A stretch of 64,000 nucleotides of DNA from Semisulcospira habei (lineage: Eukaryota > Mollusca > Gastropoda > Semisulcospiridae). The notes beneath the pieces were generated by a model. The model had not been told where the DNA came from, ran no database searches, and saw only the letters and a program-made list of their open reading frames with translations. A program made the translations under genes and the position numbers. The stretch is taken from NCBI GenBank assembly GCA_036245525.1, contig BTPG01000003.1:156071621-156135620 (forward strand), read 5' to 3'. Within the stretch, counting starts at the first letter, position 1, and every line of letters begins with the position of its first letter. Positions 54,868 to 64,000 of this stretch are shown here, piece after piece.

Positions 54868-55084
54868 TATTTCTATAACGGAGTGGAGTCATTGTCAGGT
54901 TTCTTGATATGAAGACGACGTGTGCTGAACTGGATTGTCCTGTGTCTACATAAACCATAACTAGACATGTGTGTAGCGTTTCGTAACCATCTGTTACAGA
55001 AGTGTATCTTTAAACAGTTACGGCGGTAGTGGGCCTTCAAAACTAGGGATCAATGAAAAACCTCCGTAAATAACACATCCAACC

Positions 55085-55164
55085 TTAACCGATTTGAGGC
55101 GTGCGGCATTCGGATACGCAGCTTTTGGCCGCGTATCCGGATACGGCGCGGACCAAATGTATTA
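55085..55164. mobile_element. Family F palindromic TTAA element
   Basis: TTAACCGATTTGAGGCGTGC to GGACCAAATGTATTAA. The inner CGGATACGCAGC/GCGTATCCGG pairs with some mismatches. Confidence 0.83.
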
Positions 55165-55179
55165 AAACATGGAGTTGGA

Positions 55180-55310
55180 CTGACTGGGGACTGGGGATGG
55201 GACTGACCATGATACTTTAAAGGTAGTGCCAGATTAGCTTGGCGCCTGGGAATATGTCAAGATAATGACCTTGAATTATCGTGGCCAGTCGATATCTCTC
55301 TGCTGGTACA
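55180..55310. repeat. Shared-core hairpin, decayed
   Basis: GACTGACCATGATACTTTAA, then GGTAGTGCCAGATTAGCTTG. The second arm is mostly missing (CCTTGAATTATCGTGGCCAG remains). Confidence 0.65.
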
Positions 55311-55336
55311 CGTACACGGACAAGTACAGACTCTTA

Positions 55337-55536
55337 TTAACGCGTTTGGCCCCGACGCACTTCAGCAGGAGGTGGATCGACCATGATAATTCAAGGGTAG
55401 TGCCAGATTAGCTTGGCGCCATCAGGCGCCAAGCTAATCTGGCACTACCCTTGAATTATCATGGTCGAACCATCTCCTGCAAATGGTACCTAGTCGTTAG
55501 ATGACAACTTCAACATTGTGTGGTTATATGGGTTAA
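55337..55536. mobile_element. Family B palindromic TTAA element
   Basis: Starts TAACGCGTTTGGCCCCGACG. The hairpin at about 55365-55480 has arms of about 55 bases with few mismatches. Ends ATATGGGTTAA. Confidence 0.9.
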
Positions 55537-55649
55537 AGTTGCGAAAGTCTTTAGTTTTCCCGTTAACTGCCGGCTGTCGAAAATTATTTTCGTGAAGCCA
55601 TGGAGAATTCAAAGTCACTTAACCCCGTCCAAGGAACATAGATATAAAT

Positions 55650-55712
55650 GGGTCTAGCTATACACCACAAGTCCCCGAAAGATGTGGGAGCTGATGTTCT
55701 CTGCCTCATGCA
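55650..55712. mobile_element. Family A element, badly decayed
   Basis: The flank GTCCAAGGAACATAGATATA and the right-end motif CTCATGCAGCTGGGTGGTGT are clear. The palindrome itself is mostly lost. Confidence 0.6.
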
Positions 55713-56060
55713 GCTGGGTGGTGTCGCATTTTCCTGGCAGAGAAGGAGTCAGTTTAGTAATTTATATACAGACCGACAATATTGCATATGGCTGCGATGT
55801 AGCATGTATGCACGACTTCAATAAATCATCAAATGTTGTGTCCTGTGATTTTTCACGTAGGCTAACCTCGACGGCGGTATCAGCTACAGTCAAATGCTTG
55901 GATGACAACATGTCCACACGGCCACACCCGTACTTTTAGTTTCTGCCCTACCCAGTAAATCCAACCCAAGCCTCCAATATCTTGAAAACTGTCGGACTTT
56001 GACGGCCTTACTCTTATTACCCCTCGTAAAAGAGCTACATAGATGAATATGTCGGCGTCA
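55713..56060. other. No gene seen
   Basis: About 350 bp. An 85-codon frame that overlaps the decayed A element has no recognised domain. Confidence 0.45.
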
Positions 56061-56128
56061 GCAAGAGGCTTAGATCCTCATGAGCCCCCCTCATTCTGCG
56101 GGGGCTCATGAGGATCTGAGCCTCTTGC
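56061..56128. mobile_element. Family A palindrome
   Basis: GCAAGAGGCTTAGATCCTCA against GAGGATCTGAGCCTCTTGC. GGCT/AGCC is a paired change from GGCA/TGCC. Confidence 0.9.
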
Positions 56129-56323
56129 AGTTTTCTGTCGCTTACTAGGGGTAGAACAAAGTACTCATATCAGTGACTAATGTGTGCGGAGACCAGAAAG
56201 TATGTGGACACTAAGTCACTGACATTTGGGAATGAAGTCTCACGGCCGGGGCTGTGTGTTTTCAGACACCGTCCTGTTAAGCCTGAAGCGTCCCAGTTAT
56301 AGCGGCTTACTTTCGGATCATTT

Positions 56324-56390
56324 TGTGCTGGTCTCTGATTTTGGACCTTACGGCTCTTAGCCGTAAAGTCCAAAATCACAGACCAGCACA
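56324..56390. repeat. Family D palindrome
   Basis: TGTGCTGGTCTCTGATTTTG against its mirror, centred on GGCTCTTAGCC. Two mismatches. Confidence 0.9.
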
Positions 56391-57027
56391 CACCTGAATC
56401 ACCGTTAAGTAGGTCAAAAAAGAAAAAAAGTTAATTTCATTGATGCCTGAAATTTAACAAAAATAACGGTCACCTTTTAAAGTATTTAGACGCTTAGAGG
56501 GGGGAAAAAGCAATTTCACACTAGTCCTGTTTATTTTTGTCGGTCAGCTAATGTCTTTCCTTCGTAAAGGTATTTCCGGCTGATTCATGTTTACCAATAT
56601 CAGCATGAATTTGCAAGTGTCAAAGGGAAAAGTCCGGCGTTAAGATGAATTTGACGGGTTTTTTTTTTTTTTTTTTTTTTTTTCTTCATGTCATTTAAAT
56701 ATAAATTTCAAGGTGATGATATGCCTGCACAGTTTGACTCCAAAATATCAGAAACAATTTTTTTTTCAAAGATAATGCATGTCCATTCGTTTTGACAGGG
56801 GTTAACAGGGAAACTGATATTGATAACGACGGAGACTTGGAACCTTGTCTACCATGGTACTCTTTTTGGCTTGACACCGAGCTCACGGGCCGGGACCACC
56901 TGCACCCCCGACTGCATATCAGCCATCACAGTAAACATAGTTCTTCGGGCCGACATCGGCCCGACTCGACGATCGACGCCGGCCGAGTAACTTTAGCTCA
57001 CTGGGATTCGTAGATGACATGGTGCAT
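56391..57027. other. No gene seen
   Basis: Poly-T at 56659-56683 and a small CpG-rich palindrome GGGCCGACATCGGCCC at 56949-56964. No recognised frame. Confidence 0.5.
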
Positions 57028-57271
57028 TTAATCCATTACATCCTGAGGCTGATTTTGTAAAATTTGTTTATTGTCCTATGCAGGCTACATTACAGATCAG
57101 GAGTAGATCAATATTGTTTTAGTTCAAGGGTGTTGCCAGAATAGCTTGGCGCGAGGCGCCAAGCTATTCTGGCACCACCCTTGAACTAAAACAGTACTAT
57201 TCTGGCACCATCCTTGAACTATCAGTCAAATTTATTTCAAGCAATGGGTGTATCAGGATGATAAGGGTTAA
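57028..57271. mobile_element. Family I' palindromic TTAA element
   Basis: TTAATCCATTACATCCTGAG to GTATCAGGATGATAAGGGTTAA. Near-perfect core arms, with an extra right-arm copy (CTATTCTGGCACCATCCTTG) after them. Confidence 0.88.
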
Positions 57272-57381
57272 GTGAAGATGCTCTGTGTGATATCCGGCTT
57301 AAACCCAAGCAAGGTCAAACACCTTGCAGCTGGTGTGCTTAACACCTTAACTGCCAAGAAAAAATGAGCACCACCCAACTG

Positions 57382-57446
57382 CAAGAGGCGTAGATCCTCA
57401 TGAGCCCCCGCAGTCGCGGGGGCTTAGGAGGATGTATGCCTCTTGC
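57382..57446 (-). mobile_element. Family A element, first of a tandem pair
   Basis: Full element about 57346-57543. Both ends carry CACTGCC-like sequence and TTAA. Its last TTAA (57540-57543) opens the next A element. Confidence 0.88.
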
Positions 57447-57651
57447 TGAAAACAGTTGATATCTATGTTTTCCTTGACGGCTGGAGATCTTTGACGTTTT
57501 TTTTCAACAACACAATCTGCCTCCAATGGCAGTGAAGGAGTTAAGCCCTCCACTGCCAGTGACCACAGGTGTGCTAATGACACAAGTTCTACATTCAGCG
57601 CCCGAAACCTAAGACGTTCACTCACAGAACACAGATCTACAAAATGGCGCC

Positions 57652-57728
57652 AACAAGAGGCACTGAAAACTAAAGAGCCCCCTGCATGCACCTGGTCGGG
57701 GCATGTGATGATCTATATGCCTTCTGCA
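57652..57728 (+). mobile_element. Family A element, second of a tandem pair
   Basis: Full element about 57540-57768. The palindrome is decayed (CAAGAGGCACTGAAAACTAA against GATGATCTATATGCCTTCTG), but both flanks are clear. Confidence 0.75.
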
Positions 57729-57920
57729 GTGTGATGTCCTCGCGGGCGTTCCGACGGTGAAGGGATTAAAGCAACATTCTGTTAATTCGCTAATCCCTCT
57801 TGACTGCACTGCCGAATAGGGAAAAAAATGTTTCGCTAATGTTAAACACACATTCAAATTTCGCCGTCAAAAAGTTAAAGTTGAATTTAATGCCGAGAAA
57901 AAAGTGAACATGATCCAACT

Positions 57921-57986
57921 GCAAGAGGCATAGATCCTCATGAGCCCCCGCTGTCGCGGGGGTTCAGAAGGATCTATGTCTCTTGC
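57921..57986 (-). mobile_element. Family A element
   Basis: Full element about 57880-58112, ending GGCAGGGAAGGGGTTAA. The arms have several mismatches. Confidence 0.88.
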
Positions 57987-58112
57987 TGACACCAAGTTGG
58001 ATCCACGTATCTGGGGCGAGTTTGCTTTTGGTCGCTTAATTGAACCAAGATTTCAGAAACAACAAAACAAATGCACGTATAGTGTATGTACAGTGGCAGG
58101 GAAGGGGTTAAT

Positions 58113-58350
58113 GATCCAAGCGCAGGTGCTGTTTGAGTCGATTTTTCATCTGTGATACTGTGATGACACGGTCTTTTCGTGAATAACGGTTATCAGTATC
58201 ACACTCTAAAAATACGATAAAATCTAGTGTCATGGATTTGCGTGAGCTGACGGAAGGCAAAGATACAGCAAGGTGTTTCTGGTAAAACGTTCACCGCAAC
58301 CCTTCCGGGATTATGAAAATGTTCCACACTCCTCCCAGTTTCATGGGGCT
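58113..58350. other. No gene seen
   Basis: Contains a weak inverted repeat, TGTGATACTG (58151-58160) and CAGTATCACA (58194-58203). Confidence 0.45.
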
Positions 58351-58819
<469 letters not shown>

Positions 58820-58820
58820 A

Positions 58821-61815
58821 CGACGACCTGTGTGATAGTGACCACTTCCCAGTAGTCCTGTCATCGGTCAGCTGTGAGGAGGATTCGCCAGTGGGGCGCT
58901 GGAATCTCCAGAAAGCTAACTGGCCTCTGTTCGCATCCCTCTGTCAGTCTCGTTTTACAGAGGAGGTGGTCATGTCCCTAGAACTTCCACATCAGTCCCT
59001 CGGAAGCCGAGAGTACCATGGTTTAATGAAGAGTGTTGCAAGGCCCAAAAAATGCGCAAATCTGCTCAGCGACGTGCTTTTCGTAATCCGTCGCAAGCGA
59101 ATATTTTAACATTTAAAAGACAGCGGGCGAAAACCCGTTACATTTTTAAACGTGAATGCCGTGCTTCCTGGAGACGCTTCGTCTCCTCTTTATCTTCTAG
59201 GACTCCGTCCCAAAAAGTCTGGAAGGCTGTTCGAAGAATTAGGGGCATGAGTGGCTCGGCTTCTGTCGGCCATCTTAGAGATGGTGCCAGTTTGGTCACG
59301 GATAAAAAGGCTGTGGCCAATTTGCTTGCCTCCACCATTGCCCATAATTCTTCCAAAGAGCATTATTCACCTTTCTTCCAGAGAGAGAAGGAGAAGCGAG
59401 AGTCTTGTACTTGTGATTTTATATCGGATAACTCGGAAGACTATAATGCCCCTTTTACATTTTCAGAATTGCAGCAAGCCATGCAGAAATGTACTGACTC
59501 TGCTGCTGGACTAGATACCATCCACTATCAGCTCCTAACACATCTGCGTGAGGATTCACTCCTTGTACTTCTCAAGGCCTTTAACCATATCTGGATAACC
59601 GGTCATTTTCCGCCATCTTGGCGCCAGGCTGTGGTTGTGCCAATCCCCAAGCCGGGTAAGGATCCTTCCGACCCGGGCAACTACCGGCCAATCGCTTTGA
59701 CATCATGTTTATGTAAAACTATGGAACGCTTGGTCAGCGCCCACCTGGTGTGGCATCGTGAGTCGCAGGGTCTCATCACAGACCTCCAGTGCGGTTTCCG
59801 GCGCTTCCGTAGTACAACTGACCATCTAGTCCGCTTTGAGTCGTTTATCCGAGATGCTTTTGTCAACAAGCAGCATGTCTGTGCAATTTTCTTTGATCTT
59901 GAAAAGGCATATGACACTACCTGAAAGTGTGGTATAATGTCTGATTTATCGGACATGGGCTTTAAAGGGCACCTGCTCGTTTTTATTCACAATTTTTTGT
60001 CTAACAGGTCGTTCCATGTCCGTATGGGCTCCACCCTCTCCGACTCCTTTGAACAGGAGATGGGTGTCCTGCAGGGCAGCATTTTATCTCCTGTTTTATT
60101 TAGCATTAAAATAAATAACATTGTAAAGGCCGTCAAGGATGATTCTGAATGCTCTTGTTGTGGACGACTTTGCTTTGTGTGCACGAGGTCGGGGACTTGC
60201 GTCCCTTGAGAGGCGCTTGCAGCTGTGCGTTGATCGCATCCAGGGTTGGGTGTCTCTCAACGGATTCAGGTTCTCGCCCTCCAAGACAGTCTGTGTGCAT
60301 TTTACTAACCAGACGAAAACAATTTTTCCAGAACCTAGCCTGAGCATTGCTGGAGTGCCAATTAAGGTGGCCGAAGAGGCAAAGTTTTTGGGGGTCATCT
60401 TTGACAAAAGATTGACCTTCTGCAACCATGTTGACTACCTTAGAACCTCTTGTCGGAAGGCCCTCGACATTCTTCGTGTCGTTGGTCGTACTGACTGGGG
60501 TGCAGACCGCATTGTATTACTTCGACTGTACCGGGCTCTTGTACGGTCCAAACTGGATTACGGCTCTGTGGTATACGGTTCGGCTTCTAAGTCTGTTCGA
60601 CAGCGTCTGAACACAATTCACCATCAAGGTCTGCGAATATGTCTGGGGGCCTTCAGGACATCTCCAGTTCCTAGTCTGTATGCCGAGGCAGGGGAGCCTT
60701 CTCTCAGGCTCCGCCGCATCCGCCCCATGCTCAGCTACGTTCTGAAGCTGAAGGCCTATCCAGACAATCCTGCCTATGATTGTGTTTTTAACCCGTCGTT
60801 TGCAGAGGTTTACGATGCCCGTCCGGGAGCTGTCCGTCCACTTTCCTTCCGTGTCCGACCTCATCTGCAGGCGGCCGGAGTGGACCTGGACAAAGTTTCG
60901 GAATCTCTGCAACACATCACTCCACCCTGGCTACTACCAGTTCCTGACATCTTGCTGGACTTGACCGCCCACAAGAAAGATTGTACTCCACCAGCCATAT
61001 ACCAACAGAGCCTCAATGAACTCCTTTCAATTTTTCCTGCCTATTGTCGTCTTTATACGGATGGGTCCAAGTCTGAGGATGGGAGAGTGGCTGCGGCTGC
61101 AGTGTCCTCTCGCCATCCTAGACGCCCATTTAAGCTCCGCCTCCCTGACCATTCCTCTGTATTTAGTGCAGAACTGCATGCAATTCTGCTGGCACTCAAG
61201 CATGCCTATCAGTCTCGGGAAAGGAACTTCCTGATTCTGTCTGCGGACTCTCTTTCTGCCCTGCATGTCCTTCAGGGCGCGGGAACAGAGCACCCACTGC
61301 TGGTGCAGATTAGAGAGCTCTACGCAGACTTGATGAAGAAATATTATGACATCATTTTTATTTGGGTCCCAGGCAGTGCCCGCAATGACCCTGTCCCTGA
61401 CACACATACTGTTTATAGTGATTTTAAACCTGTGATTAGTGCGTACATAGCCCGCGAGTGGCAATCCGAGTGGGACAAAGAGGAAGGGAACAAGCTGCAT
61501 GAAGCTCTTCCTACGGTGTCCGACAGTCTACCTTTCCGCTGCGACAGCCGCCGTGAGGAGACTGTCCTTACTCGGCTCCACATCGGGCACACGTATGTTA
61601 CGCACTCTTACTTACTTAAACAGGATAAGCGTCCATGGTGTTTTGCCTGTGATGAGCAATTTTCTGTTCGACACTTTTTGCTGTATTGTGCTGATCTAAT
61701 TGACACGAGATATAAACACTTCACAGCAGACTCCTTCAAGGTTTTGTTCCGGGATGTTCCCCCGGACAACATCTTCAATTTCTTGAGAGAATGCAATATT
61801 TGTAACAAGATCTGA
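58821..61815 (+). pseudogene. Endonuclease-RT-RNase H polyprotein, broken
   Basis: Codes for the replication protein of an I-like LINE, in three pieces. Piece 1: the end of an AP-like endonuclease with SDHFPVVL (58845-58868), up to a frameshift near 59000. Piece 2 (59052-59924): the RT N-terminal part with PIPKPGKDPSDPGNYRPIAL and FFDLEKAYDTT. A TGA at 59922-59924 stands where tryptophan is expected. The frame continues with GVLQGSILSPVLFS, then shifts near 60150. Piece 3 (60139-61815): VDDFALC (catalytic DD box), then RNase H with YTDGS, SAELHAI and SADSLSAL. The last RNase H motif (a GHxGIxGNExAD-type box) is missing, because WVPG runs straight into SARNDPVPD. A C-terminal C-x2-C-x8-H-x4-C knuckle ends the protein. 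Confidence 0.9.
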
Positions 61816-61855
61816 GCATTCATAGACTATGTGAATTTTTTTTATTTGCCCTTAT
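58821..61855 (+). mobile_element. I-like non-LTR retrotransposon, 5'-truncated
   Basis: About 3 kb from the last part of the endonuclease domain through RT and RNase H to the stop at 61815, plus a short AT-rich 3' end. An RNase H domain after RT points to the I superfamily (known distinction from CR1 and RTE). It begins within a (CT)n tract and is followed almost at once by an RTE fragment. Confidence 0.85.
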
Positions 61856-61864
61856 TGAGAGTCC

Positions 61865-62600
61865 ATGTACAGACCAGATCGCCACTCTCCGCATCATCGT
61901 GGAACAGTCTCTGGAGTGGAGATCCCCGCTGTACGTCAACTTTGTGGATTATGAGAAAGCATTTGACAGCGTGGACCGAGAGACTCTGTGGAAACTCCTA
62001 CGACACTACGGTGTACCCACAAAGCTCGTCCGCCTGATCAAGAGCAGCTATGATGGCATGACATGTCGCGTGATCCACGAAGGGCAGTTCACCAGAGAGC
62101 TCCAGGTCAGAACTGGTGTCAGGCAGGGGTGTCTGCTGTCTCCGTTCCTCTTCCTACTGGCCATAGACTGGGTCATGAAGATGACCACAGAGCACAGATA
62201 AAGTGGAATACAGTGGACACTGTGGACACAGCTTGACGACCTCGATTTTGCAGACGACTTGGCATTACTGTCCCACACTCATCAACAAATGCAGGACAAG
62301 ACCACGAGGCTTGCTGACATCTCGTCCCAAGTGGGCCTCACCATTCACAAACAGAAAACAAAGACAATGAGGCTGAACGCAACCAGGGAAGAACCAGTCT
62401 TGCTTGCTGGCACCCCGTTGGAGGAGGTGGAGTCCTTCACCTATCTCGGGAGCATCATAGACAAAAAAGGCGGCACTGATGCAGATGTCAGAGCACGAAT
62501 CGGTAAAGCCAGATCAGCCTTTCTCCAGTTGAAACAAACTGTGAGTTCCATAGAGCTGTCACAACACACCAAAGTCCGCATTTTCAACTCCAATGTAAAA
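61865..62600 (+). pseudogene. RTE-clade reverse transcriptase fragment
   Basis: Reads from TDQIATLRIIVEQSLEW through FVDYEKAFDSVDRETLW (motif A), TGVRQGCLLSPFLFL (motif B) and LDFADDLALLSH (catalytic motif C) to SFTYLGSIIDKKGGTDADV. One in-frame TAA at about 62199-62201 splits an otherwise continuous frame. This is the central RT of an RTE element; the N-terminal endonuclease and the C-terminal part are missing. The fragment at 43894-44185 covers the missing C-terminal region of the same clade. After about 62600 the protein similarity and normal base composition vanish together. Confidence 0.9.
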
Positions 62601-63968
62601 GCATTCTCCTATATGCACAATACATCAGATTCCAAACACCCCATCCAACCCACTACAGACCTTCACAACCATTCCCTTAATCCAACTCTTCAAAATCCAC
62701 ACCCCATTCCATATCATCACCTCACACTACCTCCACATTTCATCTACCTATCATCACCCCTCTACAATCACAATTTCTCCTCCTCATTTTCATTCACTTA
62801 CCCATACATCTCACTCCCTCAACCTACACCCACTTCCTTCCAATACCATTCACCCCCATTTCCCTCTTCCCATCTTACTTCCTCTACACCACCATTCTAC
62901 TCTCCCACCCATCCTCCCACCATCTCCATTTCACCCCCATTCTACTCAACTCCTTATCCTCCCTTCCCTTCTAATCATTCTTACACACTACTCCTTCCAA
63001 CACCCTTTACTTTTATCCCTTCTACCTACCTACCTACCTAATAATATATCGCAACTCCCACCTCAAAGACATTCCCCCATCTAGCCCGACAATATATTAT
63101 CCACTCAACCATTACTTACTCTGCCTGACCATATCTCCCATCCCCCCGTGATTATGCCCTCAAACACAAATCCTCACTACTCTCACCCAATCTATTCTCC
63201 ATACACTCTATCTCACCCCCCCCCCCCCTTCTTACCTCTCTCTCACCCTTCACTTCCCCCAATCAATAAACCTAAAACAACGAAAAAACCAAACCACCAC
63301 AACGAACCCATAACTAACCAACAACATCAAACAACCACAATCAACACACCCACCACATATCTACAACCCAACACTCCGACCACATCAACCCCTTCCCCTG
63401 ACCACTCTCCACTACTCTTCCTACATTCTTGTTTCATCACAATCTTGTTCAATCAACGACCACCAGCCACATTCACTCCCTCACACACCACCCACACCCA
63501 TCTACCCTCCACCAAACCCGCCACTACCCCCACACACCCACAACTCTATACCCCACACCCCCCCCCACCACCACTCTCCCCACGCCCTCCCCAACCCCCC
63601 ACCCCACACCCCCCATCCCCCACACCACCTACCCATCACCCACTACCTCCCCCCCACCCTCCAACCCCACCCCCCCCCCCCCTCCCCACCACCACCACCA
63701 TCACCTCCTCACACCCCTCCCTCCCCCATCCCCCCACACCCCCACCCTCCCCCCCCTCCCCCACCCACCCACCCCCCACCTCCCCCCCCACCCTCCACCA
63801 CCCACCCACACCACCACCCACTCCCACCTCCACCACCCCCCCCACCCACCACCACCCCACCCACCCCCTCACCCCCCCCCCCCCTCACCCCTCCCTCCAC
63901 ACCCCCAACATCACCCCCACCAATCCCCACCCACCCACCCCCCCCCCCACCCCCCCCCCCCCACCCCC

Positions 63969-64000
<32 letters not shown>
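62601..64000. other. G-depleted tract ending in poly-C
   Basis: The plus strand becomes almost free of G. C rises steadily from about half of the bases to nearly all of them by 63900, ending in poly-C. Proline, serine and threonine-rich (or glycine-rich, minus strand) frames are artefacts. Most simply a low-quality contig end; a genuine satellite is possible but less likely. Confidence 0.85.

Larger units (their letters stand above)
53089..55041. repeat. Dispersed repeat X interrupted by a Tc1 element
   Basis: The halves at 53089-53282 and 54868-55041 match the continuous copy at 24902-25263, with TA duplicated at the break. Similarity begins and ends at the same points in both copies. Confidence 0.9.

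Noticed and set aside
62259..63041. A 260-codon gene continuing from the RTE fragment
   Set aside because: Only the first 110 or so codons match RT. The remainder is translation of the G-depleted tract.

Overview
The window looks like a piece of an animal nuclear genome, most likely a marine mollusc and perhaps a gastropod. This rests on the mix of non-LTR retrotransposons (CR1/L2-like, I-like and RTE-like), a tRNA-derived SINE, a Tc1-type transposon, very dense dinucleotide microsatellites and the lack of any compact gene layout. The species guess is inference. No host gene can be annotated with confidence. The only candidate is a short open frame with a THAP-like zinc-finger start at 12194-12568.

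The dominant content is a swarm of short palindromic (snap-back) elements, roughly one per kilobase. I sort them by sequence into families named A to N. A has about 34 copies and a core like GCAAGAGGCATAGATCCTC. B, C, I and I' have different ends but share one central hairpin built on TTCAAGGGTRGTGCCAGA and CTTGGCGCC. E is built on GGTAGCGGTTTTTGTCGCG, F on a CATCCGGAT arm, and L and K occur once each. D is built on TGTGCTGGTCTGTGATTTTG, G is CpG-rich, H carries a TTAAGCAAG segment, and J is built on TCGATTTGCTACCGC. A, B, C, E, F, I, I' and L begin and end with TTAA, usually followed by CCC or CTC, which is the signature of piggyBac-like target use. Neighbouring elements sometimes share a single TTAA. 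In many copies both arms carry the same paired substitutions, so the palindrome stays intact while its sequence changes.

Layout. 1-2040: family A plus a 5'-truncated CR1-like LINE and GA microsatellites. 2041-7120: dense hairpins. 7500-9385: GGAT-type minisatellite and a second LINE. 10640-11060: tRNA-derived SINE sharing its tail with that LINE. 11220-15620: hairpins, the THAP-like frame and a pogo-like non-autonomous element. 16140-20000: pyrimidine tract, a decayed LINE, microsatellites and a chain of TTAA elements. 20000-52600: hairpins, with nested SINE, LINE and RTE insertions in three of them. 53089-55041: a Tc1-type element inside a second repeat whose empty copy lies at 24902-25263. 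55080-58110: more hairpins. 58350-62600: a LINE tail, a broken I-like retrotransposon and an RTE fragment. 62600-64000: a nearly G-free stretch sliding into poly-C, probably the low-quality end of a contig.

The recognised coding remnants all belong to mobile elements and are broken by truncation, stops or frameshifts. The nested insertions give a relative order: hairpin elements were already present when the SINE, LINE and RTE copies landed in them.
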